64,000 nucleotides of DNA from Sycobia sp. Sy_11 (lineage: Eukaryota > Arthropoda > Insecta > Hymenoptera > Epichrysomallidae): positions 70,001-134,000 of the forward strand of contig JACCIC010000003.1 of assembly GCA_018907035.1 (NCBI GenBank), written 5' to 3'. Position numbers and translations under genes: made by a program. The first letter of the stretch is position 1; each line of letters begins with the position of its first letter. Under the pieces are notes generated by a model. That model searched no databases. It was not told where the DNA came from and saw only the letters and a program-made list of their open reading frames with translations. Positions 1-12,340 of the stretch are shown one piece after another.

Positions 1-60
1 AATAATAACTACTGCTACCAAATAGATCTGCTTGATCTGCTACTGGTTGTTAGCACTGCG

Positions 61-115
<55 letters not shown>

Positions 116-440
116 GAGGCAAATATTGTAAATATTTACAACGTGCGAGATTTAAAATGCCTTGAATATCAATTAAAAGTATTCATGAAAAACATTTTCC
201 TATAACTTGTACCTTAAACTGAAAAGAATATTCTATCATATATCTAAGAACAATTAATGATGAAATAGTGTATTTCATTTGTAAACTTGATGTAAAAGTT
301 CATTATTTACCTCCCGAGACGTTTTACACCCGAATGAAATCTAGAAGACAATTTGTGATTTTAACGTTGAACGGTTCTGTTATTTTAATAATTGGAACGG
401 AGTTACAAATAATAATTGCCATTTCTACAAATACGTATAT
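1..440 (+). repeat. Dispersed repeat copy 1, containing an (AT)n array
   Basis: A diverged second copy lies at 5719-6085 in the same orientation. Shared blocks include the stretch before the array (GATCTGCT, then CTGCTACTGGTTGTTAGCA), the (AT)n array itself (here 62-112), and about 220 bases after it. The post-array blocks include TATTGTAAATATTTACAACG, AAAATGCCTTGAATATCAAT and GTGTATTTCATTTGT. The left end is cut by the window edge. No ORF or terminal repeat is visible, so this is a non-autonomous or unclassified repeat family. Confidence 0.75.
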
Positions 441-1435
441 ATTTTAGAAAGTTAAATAGCGACTTTTTGCTTCTCTAGCTATCAATAACAGATAATATTT
501 AGTGCGCTGTCTTGTTTTGTGGAATTAAATTAAATAATTAAAATATATTTCTAAGAATATAATATATATTCATCCTTGGATGATTCCATAGATTAAGCGA
601 TGTATAACACTGACAAACTTATCTCTTTGAGATTTTCTTTCCTCGATATGTGCAAAATATAACTTTTTAAAATTTGTAAATTCAAATCATTCGCAGAAAA
701 TAAATACTATTTGTACTTTTCGCCCTCAGTTGCCTGCTGGGCTCGTCAGTAGGACGGCAGGTAATCTATTAAAAAAAAAAAAAATTTTTACAAACAATGT
801 TAATGAAAAAGAGAAAATATCAGATGAAAAATAACAAAAAAAAATATATTAATTTTTAGATAAGTTAAGCTTCACCAATTCATCTAATATTTTTCCACCG
901 CTTTATAAATAACAGTGTACAATTGCGATTGACGAATAGTTAATATTTTCACACTATCTCTATTATAGTCAGGTGTTCTCGTGTAGTTCAAACGTGTTTA
1001 CAATTATCGCAAATTAACGATTTTCAAGAAAATGTAGTACGATCTATAAAACATGACACATGATATAATCAGAGAATCTTGTTTATCCTTACATCAGACA
1101 GGGATAATATAATTTGGCCACAGCCACATTATTAGTGGGGCAAAAAGAAATATAACTCAAGTGTTTCCAATAACGCTGGCCGGTTATTTAAATACTGATG
1201 GGAACTGTAATGGCGCCGCTTATAGCGATCCTTATGAATTTTAGAGTTAGTAGTATTGCAAGGATTTGTATCACGCTAAGTAAACATTTATCTAGAATTA
1301 GTTTAGAAGATGATAAAATATATTTAGAATCGGATACAATGTGTACTTTATCCAAAAGGCAATTTATAGATTCACGTGGTGGTCACACATTTTGAGACAC
1401 AGTTACAAATAATAATTGCCATTTCTACAAATACG
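401..1435 (+). repeat. 35-bp identical direct repeats, 1000 bp apart
   Basis: Bases 401-435 and 1401-1435 are identical, beginning AGTTACAAATAATAATTGCC and ending ACAAATACG. The sequence between them is AT-rich and has no credible gene; the 65-codon open frame at 1198-1395 has no coding character that I recognise. The pair may mark a partial copy of the repeat that starts this window, or the edges of an inserted segment. I cannot tell which. Confidence 0.6.
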
Positions 1436-2000
1436 GTATTTTATATGAAGGAAATGTTATAAAATAGTCGAACGAAATGGCCCTAGCCTAGTTAAATATA
1501 CCTTTGTAACAAGCAATTTAACTTTCGCACTAAAAAAAAGTATAGAAGACAAGGTCTGAGGATATACTGTTACGAGAACCGAACATTCAAAATTAGTAGT
1601 TTTTGAGACAGAAGAGGGGAAATCATTTGCAGCACGAGATTCGGTTTTCTTTGCAAATCTAAATATATTTTCATACATTAATTCTAAGTTTATTTACGTC
1701 GAAAAGCATGTAACATCACAAGTGAAGAGTTTACACAAGGACGTGGTAGTCTAGCGATGTCATTTAGAACAGCAGGCTCTCAAGAACGCCTTTGCACTCG
1801 ATACTTAGATCCCAAATCAATTCGCCTATAAGATTATAAAAGGACCTGGATATATGATAGTACTAAAATAATTCAAACCTTTTTCAGTTGCTTGAAGTCA
1901 ATATTTAATATTGTAAAAATACGAGATTCATTTTACAAGATATATTTTAAGATCTTTATAATTACAAATACTTCTCAAAAATTCAATGCAAACGTAATCA

Positions 2001-2148
2001 TTAACCTTTAGACTGCCGGCATTTTTGCATTATAAATTGATATTTTTGATGTGCAAAATTTATACATAAAAACACCTTATATCTCTATAGTAGTTGTCAA
2101 GGTCACAGGTGGCTCATATATGAGCCAGTCCGGCAGTCTAAAGGTTAA
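2001..2148. mobile_element. piggyBac-like MITE, 148 bp, with TTAA ends
   Basis: The two ends are perfect 19-bp inverted repeats: TTAACCTTTAGACTGCCGG at 2001-2019 and its reverse complement at 2130-2148. Both outer ends are TTAA, the target site that piggyBac-type elements duplicate, and CCTTT next to the TTAA fits piggyBac-type termini. An 18-bp perfect palindrome (TGGCTCATATATGAGCCA, 2110-2127) lies just inside the right end. There is no coding capacity, so it is a miniature non-autonomous element. The superfamily call rests on TTAA plus the terminal bases only. Confidence 0.75.
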
Positions 2149-2672
2149 ATTAAAGTAATGATTTTTAGACCTTTTTATCTAAAAGGAACAGGATAAATTG
2201 CATTACAAATGAAATACATACAAATCAAATTTAGAATTAAATATTTCATTGATTTTGTACCGAACTGGGTACGTTTCGACGGAAGTTATTCCGAAGAAAC
2301 TAAGTTTCGTAAATTAAGCTACCAATTTTTCGGTTGTTGTGAAATCTCTTTATGCAATGGGCGAAGTGTATGCTAGGAGAGCAGTAAAATACTGTCGAGC
2401 CGACCTCAGTTTTTTGTTCGTGTCGCTCTTTTTCTTATTTTTTTTTTGTTCCAAATGTTTTTGGGCAAACACCTTTTTGGCGCGTGCCACGTGTGTGTTC
2501 CGCGAGGAGCGCGGAGGGGCAAAACAAAAAAAACAAATACAGTAAACATATTCAAAAGGACGGAATTTTTCGGAATTTTCACATGTGTGATCACAATAAT
2601 AGAGGTACTCTTATAATATAATATTATCAGCCTTTATATTATATAATTTATTTCAACACTTTGTAATGTAAC

Positions 2673-2737
2673 ACGTACAGATTAAAGTTATCTGTACGTT
2701 TTATTCCGAAATTTGTGTGAGTTAAGCACAAATTTCG
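2673..2737. other. Two adjacent perfect hairpins
   Basis: The first hairpin has 10-bp arms (ACGTACAGAT at 2673-2682 and its complement at 2690-2699) with a 7-base loop. The second has 11-bp arms (CGAAATTTGTG at 2707-2717 and its complement at 2727-2737) with a 9-base loop. They sit 7 bases apart in otherwise non-coding DNA. Their function is unknown. Confidence 0.6.
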
Positions 2738-3245
2738 AAAATAGAAAAAGGAAGAGAAAAGGTGAATGGCAGAGAAAGAAAGGAAATAATGGTATAAGCT
2801 CTGAAAAATAGCGGGTGTAGAGGGAAAGGGATATTATTATTTATTATAATCATTAATTAATAATAAATTTACTTATTTATAATTAAATATAAATATAGAT
2901 TAAATGTAAAATGACAATTTCTGTTATATTCAACGTCATTCCCTCTTTCAATATTTGTTTGTAAATTAATTTATTAATAATTAATTATTAAAATTTTTTA
3001 AAAATCATCATCTGTGCTGAAAGGAGAGAGATCAAGGTAAGTTTGTTGAGCTTTCAAATAGTACCCTACGGTCCAAAAAGGTTAATTATAAATTAACTCA
3101 ATCCTTTCGGAGTATTCTCAACCAATTTGTTAACAGGGATCTCAGGGAAAATCGTACAATAATATTATTCTCAGGTACGTATTCTTGAGACACTAAGAAC
3201 CCCGTTACAGTAGTAATAAATTGCGCATTACGCGTATGAAATTAA

Positions 3246-3251
3246 TTTATT
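3246..3251 (-). terminator. Poly(A) signal of the DUF4728 gene
   Basis: AATAAA on the minus strand, about 100 bases after the TAA stop at 3353-3351. It is the first canonical hexamer downstream of the stop that I noticed, which would give a short 3' UTR. Confidence 0.5.
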
Positions 3252-3350
3252 GCTATTCAGACGTATGTAATGATGCTGTCTTTATCTTTTTGTACTAAAA
3301 TAGATTGTATAGTTGAAAACACTTAAGAAAATGTTTTAATTCTATAGTCG

Positions 3351-4897
3351 TTATGAATTAACTGGCATTGTAGAAACTGTACTGTGTGGAGTTGTAGGCC
3401 GAGATCCTGCGATCGAATGAGTTGTCGATGCATTCAAAGACTGCATAGTTCCAATCTAAATGAATAAATAAGTTGATAATTGAGTACATCATATTATAAA
3501 CAGAATCAATAAGTCTGGAGGGTGTTTTTTTAAAAAGATGTAGTAAATAAAACTATTATAGAATAATTTCTTAGTTGGTAGAAAGTAATTTCCAACTATT
3601 TAGATTAACATGCCTGTACAAAATATTTCTGATCACCCAAAGTTTTGAATCGACCAAATAAATAGCATAATACAGTAACTTTGAACAGAATATGTACGTT
3701 GTATATAAAAATTACATTATATCTTTTATATACAAACATATAATGTATGGATGAGCAACAAATATCTTTCATTTTGTGTTATTCATGAGACACAAAATAC
3801 GAACATTCCTTATTTTTATTTTCTTTTAAGGATAAACAAATTATTGAATTGAGTTCAATGAAATAACTATAAATTACTATATTTTACTTGAAAAACTTAC
3901 TCTTAGATGTGCTAGATCTTCTAATCGTGTTAAATCACTTAATTCAATGTACAGTGAATAGACAACCATCCATCCATAGACTGAAAATATGGAAAATACA
4001 ATCCAAAACAAACACATCATTATATTGTAAGCAAAAATCAAGTCATTGACAATACTAAAGAATAAAAATGCAAATAATCTAAAAAGAGTAAATATTGCAA
4101 AGCTGTAGAGCCATGGAACCATTTTCTTCTCATATTCTTTTCTAAGTGCTTTTATTAGCATAACTGACGTTACAAATATTACTAGTCCTCCAAGCATTGA
4201 AAATAGAGCAAATACAATAAGAGCATTTCGTACTGAAAATTAATTTCATATTTAAGCAATAATATTTCCTTAACTTAAACAAGTATCAAATAATTAATGC
4301 AATTAAGTTTTACCATGTGTATTTCCTACATAGACAAATTCGTAAGATATCAAATAATATCCATAATGTACTGAACCTGGTAATGCTTGTGAAAGGCAAT
4401 AAATATCAAAGACTGCAGTACAAATTGTGAAAATTGATAAGAACTGAAATTAAAAAATATTTCTTATTATTCTAGAAATGTGTATGTAAGTAAGGTACCT
4501 TTTTACAAAGTAACATCAGCAAGATAAAACTTAAACATTTTAAAAAGTATTATTACGTGTTAATTTATGAAATATAAGAAATAGAGGCGTCTTTCTCAAT
4601 CAAGTAATGATATATTATTTTGACTAATGTTATTATAAGGGAACTTTTTTAAAATTATTAATATTCTTTCTTTGATTTATATTAAATAATTCAATTTACC
4701 AATGAAAATACCGCGATCACCAAAGCTCCTCTTTGTATATCAAGCAAAACTGCATTTGTCAATAAGCGTTTTTGATACCAAGGTATCTTTACACTTCGAA
4801 CAGATCTGGATGATCTTAGATTTGCACTACTCCTAGTAGTAACATGTGAATATACAGATGGTGTGCCTATACTGGGAGACTTTTTTCCATAATTCAT
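3351..4897 (-). CDS. DUF4728 (pasiflora-type) four-pass membrane protein
   Basis: There are four coding exons: 4897-4700, 4443-4314, 4232-3901 and 3455-3351. All junctions are GT-AG (donors GTAAAT, GTAAAA and GTAAGT), phases match, and together they give 254 residues and a TAA stop. The first ~45 residues form a Ser/Arg-rich cytoplasmic tail. Four hydrophobic spans follow at about 55-80, 112-140, 148-175 and 180-205. The second external loop holds LSQALPGSVHYGYY and the last span ends YGWMVVYSLYIELSDLTRLE. The tail is Ser/Thr/Pro-rich (SRPTTPHSTVSTMP). Layout and motifs match the insect DUF4728 family (Drosophila pasiflora1/2, fire exit), in which the pasiflora proteins are needed for septate-junction and blood-brain-barrier assembly. 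The paralogue is not resolved. The bases before the ATG read as an acceptor (TTTAATTGTAG), so a non-coding 5' exon lies upstream. Confidence 0.8.
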
Positions 4898-5718
4898 GTT
4901 TGCACTTGGAAACTACAATTAAATTTTCAATGAGAAATTCCGAATAATATAAATATAATTGTTAAAAATAATACTAATTATTCTTAGTTCAGAATTAATA
5001 TTGATTTTAGAACAACTGAGTTGTACATAATAATTGATTATAATTTCTTTGTAGTACACCTTTTAATTTCTGATAGTTATAATATTAACATTAAATTATT
5101 AAGTATATTATAATCTGTCATAAGAAAAACAATTTTATGTTATAAATAAGCAAGCCAAGCAAGAATTGAAAGTGTTTTTGTACAGACACAAAGTAGGTTA
5201 GCTTACTATTAAAACTTATAAGATAAATGATTTTATAAAGTATTCCAACTTTTCAATCATTGAAAACTAAATAATTTCCTTTCTACTACTGAAACTCGTA
5301 ATTATCTAGCCATAATTGTTTGAATCTCGTGCATATAGACAATATGAGACAACACCCTACACTGTTTATTGGTAATTCATCAATGTACTTGAAAACCAGA
5401 TGAATCCTTTATGTAAGTGAATGAAACTTTTTGTTCACGGATGTTTTATTATTTTAATCGAAGTCAACTTTTAAAATTAAGAAAAACTTACCAGAAATTA
5501 ATTTCTAAATTAAAATAAAATTTAATTTATTCTTTCTAAAATATACTACGAGGAATGGACAGTAGATGACACACCTTTAATTTTGTCATAGCAGGACATA
5601 GTCACATCAGTATATAGATGGTTTTCAACTTCAGCACATATTCAGCATCAACAGCCATGAATTAAACATTAACTTAGATAGTAAAACTAACCTAGGTATT
5701 GGTTTATTCCTTAGCAAA

Positions 5719-5780
5719 GTGGTAGCAACTACTGCTGCCAGAGAGATCTGCTTTATCTGCTACTGGTTGTTAGCAATGTG

Positions 5781-5844
<64 letters not shown>

Positions 5845-6085
5845 GCGAATATTGTAAATATTTACAACGTGCGTGATTTAAAATGCCTTGAATATCAATT
5901 AAAAGTATTCGTTAAAAACATTTTCGTATATACTTTTACCTTAAAGTGAAAAGAATATTTTATCATATAAATATGAACAATTAATGCTGAAATGGTGTAT
6001 TTCATTTGTTAACCTGATGTAGAAGTTGATAATTTTACTACTGAATGAAATGTAGAAGGCAATTTGTGATTTTAAAGTTGGAGTG
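5719..6085 (+). repeat. Dispersed repeat copy 2, containing an (AT)n array
   Basis: A diverged copy of the repeat at the left edge of the window. It has the same order: GATCTGCT motif, CTGCTACTGGTTGTTAGCA, (AT)n array (5782-5841), TATTGTAAATATTTACAACG, then AAAATGCCTTGAATATCAAT and the GTGTATTTCATTTGT block. The Tyr-Ile runs of translated frames here are only the (AT)n array. Confidence 0.75.
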
Positions 6086-6097
6086 ATATAAAATAAC

Positions 6098-6098
<1 letters not shown>

Positions 6099-6158
<60 letters not shown>

Positions 6159-6199
6159 TGCGCGCGTGTGTGTGTGTGTGTGTGCGCGCGCGGGCGCGT
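6099..6199. repeat. Compound microsatellite (AT)n-(TG)n/(CG)n
   Basis: About 57 bases of TA dinucleotides (6099-6155) pass directly into alternating GC/TG pyrimidine-purine sequence (6155-6199). The whole block is alternating purine-pyrimidine and therefore prone to slippage and to non-B DNA. It lies about 680 bases upstream of the meigo-like start codon. Confidence 0.85.
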
Positions 6200-6876
6200 A
6201 TGTAATATTATAAAATATAATATAAATTTTATTTCTTTCCAACCTTAATTACAATACATTAACGTGATTTTTCGGGCCTTGTAATGTAAAATATCGTTCA
6301 ACGTTAGTGTACAAATGCAAATATTTATTTCATGATACCGGTTCGGGCGCAGACTATTTTACAAAGTAAACAATCAACTTCCAGACCAGTGATTAAATCT
6401 GATGAAATTATAATAAATAATTAATTAATTTCTCAAAATCTAGAAAATTAATTAAGGTTATTTTAATATCGTATTTTCATCAGTCTTTCAATAGACGTAT
6501 TTAGAGTTTGTTGGAACCAGGATTTAAACCGATGTTTGAACATGTTTGAACAAAGCAGAAGTGTAACTTTTTAAATCACAATAATGCTACACACACTATG
6601 CTCACATGTACATCTCATCTCTGCTTGCGCTAAACTTGTATAATTATGCTCATGAGAGTTTTATCCAGTCAGACGTGGCAACGTGGAACCAGATATGATT
6701 CCATGCGCATGCACCAAGCCGTTATATCTGCAAAGCCGTAACGTAATCGGGTACACGTATACACCGCTACACGTCAGTTTTATACGCGGTTTCATATGAT
6801 AACTGTTGAAAAGTGCCGTTCTTAGTTTTTTTTTCATATTTATGTATGTTAAAAAAAAAACATAGTTCAACTTAAA

Positions 6877-8126
6877 ATGACGCACAAAGATGCGGGAAAA
6901 TTAATATTTTGTGTTGCTGGCACATTCATATGTTACTCTTATTATGCCATCCTCCAAGAAAAGGTTACCCGGGGTGAATATGTTGACGAAAACGGCACCG
7001 AGAAATTTACTTATATGTTTGCACTTGTTTTCGTGCAATGTGTTATTAACTGTTTGTTTGCTAAAGCTCTGCTTATGACTGTGATGAAACAAGGGGAGGA
7101 CTCAACTAGGACTACTTATTATGCCACATGTTCACTGACATATATGCTGGCTATGGTATGCAGTAATATGGCATTACAATTTGTTAATTATCCAACTCAA
7201 GTAATTGGTAAAGCCGGTAAACCTATTCCAGTTATGATTCTCGGTGTACTATTAGGAGGAAAGGTAACTATATTTTCTGTCACTATATTTTCCCTTTAAA
7301 CTGAGTAAAACAATCTTGTGTTTCACTAAATTTATTGGTATTATTTTAAATAAACATGTTTTTATTTATATTTTTTATATGTATGATGATCTAATTAAAT
7401 CCTTATATTTATTAAAATTAAAAATAATAAAAATGTTTATTTAATTGATTGTAAAAAAATACATAATCACAATCAGAAAAATTAGTTAGATTTATTGTCC
7501 CTGATCAAAAAATTTTCTGATATTAAATTATATTTTTATTTCATTTGTTTCAGACATATCCTTTAAAAAAATATTGCTTTGTAACTCTTGTTGTTAGTGG
7601 AGTAGTTTTATTTATGTACAAAGATAACGTTCCTTTGAAGCAAATTGAAGGAGAGAAATTTGGACAAATGTTACTGCTACTTTCTCTGATAATGGATGGT
7701 TTGACCAGTGCAGTACAAGATAAAATGCGAGCAGAACATAAAACAAAATCTGGCCATATGATGTACAATATGAACGTCTGGTCTGTTGTTATCAGTGGTG
7801 TTGTTATTTTATTCTCTGGTGAACTTTTCAGCTTCCTCAAGTTCTTGCAAAGACACCCATTTGCTATACAGCATATAATGTTTCTATCTCTATGTGGAGC
7901 AATTGGACAGTACTTTATATTTTTAACTGTAGCTGAATTTGGTCCTTTAACATGTTCAATAGCTACAACCACAAGAAAATGTTTTACTGTCTTAGCATCA
8001 GTTTTATTCTTTGGTAATTCATTACTTCCCAGACAGTGGTTAGCTACAGTTCTTGTATTCTTAGGACTATTTTTAGATATTTTTTATGGAAAAACGAAGA
8101 CTGCTAAAAAAGACGTATCTAAGTAA
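6877..8126 (+). CDS. meigo: SLC35B1 / meigo-like ER nucleotide(-sugar) transporter
   Basis: Two exons, 6877-7263 and 7554-8126, joined in phase 0 (AAG|GTAACT ... TTGTTTCAG|ACA), give 319 residues, close to the ~322 of human SLC35B1. The chain is almost entirely hydrophobic and fits the ten-pass drug/metabolite transporter fold. Recognisable family stretches are TFICYSYYAILQEKVTRGEY near residue 16, NYPTQVIGKAGKPIPVMILG ending exon 1, DGLTSAVQDKMR, and FGPLTCSIATTTRKCFTVLA with its TTTRK motif near the C-terminus. SLC35B1 relatives act in the ER membrane (ATP/ADP exchange in vertebrates); Drosophila meigo affects ER function and neurite targeting. The Lys pair in the tail (KKDVSK) is not at the canonical -3/-4 retrieval positions. 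The ATG has a good context (AAAATGA). The ORF reading on past 7263 is intron. Confidence 0.93.
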
Positions 8127-8161
8127 TGTTATTATTATGTTTATATAATTACCTTCTGTGC

Positions 8162-8167
8162 AATAAA
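8162..8167 (+). terminator. Poly(A) signal of the meigo-like gene
   Basis: AATAAA 36 bases after the stop codon, implying a very short 3' UTR. Other hexamers occur further on in the AT-rich sequence, so alternative ends are possible. Confidence 0.55.
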
Positions 8168-11100
8168 TCTTAATATCAAGCTGTCAGCAACTATGCAATT
8201 TATATACTTTGAATTATATTTTTTTAGGATATTAGTACATTCAAAAAGCATTGATACAAAATGTTAAAATAATATTTAACTAATATATTAGTTTGTTAAC
8301 ATATTTATTGTTTTTAATTTGGTCTTCTGAACTAAATGCTAAACATGTTGAAAAGTAGTATTTTCTTACTTTTTATAAATGTTTTTCTAATAAGTTAGCT
8401 TACTAGCTACTCAAATAAATATATTTTTCGTTACTTGAATTCATAATCTTATAAAATAAGTAATATGCAAACATTTTTCATTTTTTTGTAATTAAAAACA
8501 AAAAGTATTTTAAAAATGTACTGATTAACTATATTTTAAAATATATACACAGTAATAGAAAAAAATTAAAGTATTGAAATTTTAAATACAAATCTAAAAT
8601 TTTCAATAACGTAATGTATCAGGAAATTCTAATTCACAAACTGAAAAAATATATATAAAAATAATGTAACTTATTTTTATGAATATATTTAAACTGGTTT
8701 AATTATTGTAATCCGATCGTAAAATTATAAAAGCAAATTTCAACCAATAAAAAAATTATTAAGGTGGCTTCAAGTTTCAAAACTTTTTATAATTAATAAT
8801 CATCACTAAATTTGTTAAAAATGTATGTAGGACTTTAATGTATCAATGTATCTGTACAAAAATTGTGTATAAGTAATCAATTAAATGCTATTTATAGAAC
8901 TAAATCGTAGATCGTGATTTAACAAAAATCAGTAAAAATCGATTTGGAAAGAAATGAAATGTAATTCAACCAAAATAAACATTTATAATAGATAAAAAAA
9001 ATCATCTAAGAGTAGTAGTAAGATCATCTAAGAATAGTATCATCTCTGATAGCAACTTGACAAGCTATGCCTATGCACATGTTTAATTGTGTAAATAAAT
9101 TAAAAATTGAAGTACACCCAACCTTTGGGGTTATGGGCTGGATTATATTATACAACGCAAGAGCAATCTTAATTATTGTACAGAAAATAATGTTAAAATA
9201 CTGTTTATTTAAATATATTTTTTAATATTCAGGGCGCGAAATAAAAATTTGTTGCTCTAGCCTTGGAAAGCTAACTAATATTGATACATATTACATTAGA
9301 CGTGTATAACTTTACAAAATATATCGCTCCTCGTAGATGATAGTAGAAAATTGTATTGTGCACCCTTCATATTCAAAACATTGGTATATATGACGAACGG
9401 GCTCGAAAGTATTTATGGCCTTTTGCTATCATTACTATACCACTACGCTTACGGTTCGGGCGATAAACATCTGCCTAACACTTTTTGTATTAAACAATAT
9501 TATAATTATTTTGTAAAGTAATATTCACATTTAATTTTTTTGTGATAGAAAATTATTTTTAAATAATTTTATGAACTATTTTGAATTTAAATTTTGGATA
9601 TTACATTAGTTAAAGAAATATCTTAAAACAAGTTGATATGAAATTAAGTTAATGAACAAATTTTGAGAATATATTATATAAAAAGTAATATATACAATAT
9701 TTTATAATATTTGTTAAAACACATTTTTATATGTTTGCAGTAGAATACTTTTAAAAAAGTGTTATCAATATTTAAGCCTTTAAGACATTTAACAATTGAA
9801 AAAGGAACTTAATGTATGATAATTATTAAATAAATAAAAATATTAATTTACTCATACAACGTAAGGAACTTCTTATGAAAATTAATATAATGTTACAATT
9901 CCAATAATTAATATTTGAAATATTACAATAAAATAATTTAAATAATATTTTTCTAATATCTCAACACTTTCATATCTAACAAAATTTTAAATTCTAAGAC
10001 GATATCATTAAAAATTTAAAGTTAACAATTTACAAAAATTTAATAAAAACAGTGTAAGAAACTTTAACAATGAATTTTCAATAATTTTGATCAAATGATT
10101 AAAAAATAATTGCTAGAAATGCTTTAAAAAAAAAGAACATATTTCAAAAAATATTATTTTGCAAAATAACTATGCTGGTTTAATATTAATTAAAATTTTA
10201 TTAGAAATTGCACAAAAAACTAAATTATAATAATTTAATAATGTTTTACGTTAAAACATACACTTATTAATAGGTTCCTTTTATGAACTGATGATGTTTG
10301 AAAAATATTCTGGATTGTATTTTATAGTACAATTAATTTATAAAAATTACAGACTTTATAATATGATAATATACATACTAAAATCTGGCATAATATCAAA
10401 CTCCCTGTACCTTTTTAAAATTCAAAATGAAAAATCTCAATTACATACACACATGCTACCTAATTGTACATGATGTTTAGGAACACAAAATTTAAATTGA
10501 TTGAAAACAAAGTTCTTCGTAGATTGCCTGTGCTATCTTCTTTATATTTATTTTTCGAATTTGTCTAACTATATATGAGTCAATGAAATAATCTGTCAGC
10601 TTCAATTTAATAATCGATAAAAATGAAGTACATCACTGTCATTAATCGAATGATAAAAATCAATGTTGATTGAAAAAATAGACAGTGTTTTTATATCAAA
10701 ACCAATTTATGTAAACCAATCTAATCAATTAAGAGATAATACGAGATAACGGTTGAAAATAAATGGGTAATTGAGAAAAATATTTTTTATTATAAAGTAA
10801 ATATTTTTTTTAATTGAACAAGAAAATTAGATTTTTTAAATGACTTGATCAACCTAATCTCCAGCAACATAAAAACATTTCAATCTATACATATTTATAT
10901 ACATTGTAACTTCTAAGAAGTGGGTGAAAATTGATTCATACATAGTCTTTGAGTCTTATCACAAGGCTTCATAAAACTTATTGGAAATTAAAACTTATTT
11001 ATTAAGGATCCTTTTTGTTTAAAAAAATAGTGGTTCGCTGTATAATGTATTTAGATAAATAAATTTGAATCTTATTAAGGCTATAACTCTGACAGAAAAT

Positions 11101-11936
11101 TTTTATATTACTTATTATATAACAAGTAGTTATAATGTTTAATACAATTTTGTATATAAATGAATGTGAACAAATATACTATGGTTTATAATAAATTGAA
11201 AAATGTAATATTTTTGTAAAAGTGCAAAACAAATTCATCTTATATTATATCTAGTACTTTTTTTTCATATTATTGAAGATAATTTTTAAGTACTGATAGT
11301 AGTAAATTTTTTTCTTAAATTATTATGTTATTGTTAGCTTTTCATTTTTAATAGTACTTGATGTGTGCGCTTTTTACAAAACTAAAGAACATAATTACAA
11401 TTGTAAACTATATTAAACTATTTAGTAATAGAAAAAATAACGTAGCCATGCCTATGACTATTTACCATAATTGATGTGTAACTTTTATTCAATTAGATCT
11501 ACGAATTGAAATTGACCGTTTCTTCCGTTGTAAAAAAATAATGATGATAATAAAATAATTTTTAATATTATATAAATTTGTTTTATCTTATCTCTAGTAT
11601 ATAATATTATTTACTTAGTTGGTACATCTGTATCTTTATAATTATTATTACTATAAAATAATAAAGAGACAAGGTTTGTTTGCATCGTTGATTGCATGAT
11701 CCGATTACAACAAAATATTGACAAAATAAAGTTTTGATATCGTGGAATAGTCCATGTTTTATGTTGAAATATACTTTGGTACACTTAATAACCTTGTAAA
11801 TAATTAAACTTTATCTAAAATATTTTTAGTATGGAAATACAGGAGGGTTTTCGTATCAAATTCAAGGATTCTCTTAGTAACCTAAGTTAATTTATGTTTA
11901 TCGGTGCGTTAAATCATTGTATCAAGGCTGCTAGGA

Positions 11937-12340
11937 CCAAAAATTGGTAATTTTCGAGATAGGACCAATTTTTGGCTTAACCTGGTTATTTGTTATGGAA
12001 AACAAAAATTTTACTGCAATGCAACCCCGTAATTTTATATAAATTATATATTAAAGATTTTTTGTCTCTTGCATATTTTTCGTAATAATCGTAACATCCA
12101 TATTAAACAAAAAATAATAATACCGGAATTCGTTACTCGGAACGGGTCTCGTATCGAATTCCAAGACCCGTTCGGTAATTGGTTCTTGCTTTATGTTTTG
12201 CAGTGAGCTGAATTGATTTTTCGAGGATGCCAGGTCCATTTTTGCCCAAAATAAAATAAAATTTAATATTTAACTAGATAATTTCGTTAAATAATTATAT
12301 TGTAAGGATATTTTGTCGCTTGCATTTTTTCGTAAAATTG
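11937..12340. repeat. Hairpin-rich segment bounded by a diverged direct repeat
   Basis: Two perfect stem-loops occur here: CCAAAAATTGGT at 11937-11948 with its complement at 11964-11975, and GAACGGGTCT at 12140-12149 with its complement at 12164-12173. The second is overlapped by a wider pair, GGAATTCG and CGAATTCC. A diverged direct repeat of about 45 bases recurs about 250 bases apart, with shared words such as TTTTTGTC..CTTGCAT and TTTTTCGTAA near 12058 and 12310. It may be part of an unclassified non-autonomous element; no target-site duplication could be assigned. Confidence 0.4.

Larger units (their letters stand above)
4898..6876. promoter_or_regulatory. Head-to-head spacer between the DUF4728 and meigo-like genes
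   Basis: The two genes diverge from this spacer. On the minus strand a strong donor (CTG|GTAAGT, last exon base 5492) is a good end for the untranslated first exon of the DUF4728 gene, pairing with the acceptor just before 4897. The spacer also holds repeat copy 2 (5719-6085) and a compound (AT)n-(TG/CG)n array (6099-6199). No TATA box or initiator can be assigned with confidence. Confidence 0.4.

Noticed and set aside
5719..5949. ORFs with long Tyr-Ile runs here and at 34618, 39350, 49140, 49659 and 51332
   Set aside because: The runs are translated (AT)n arrays, with no protein-like flanks.
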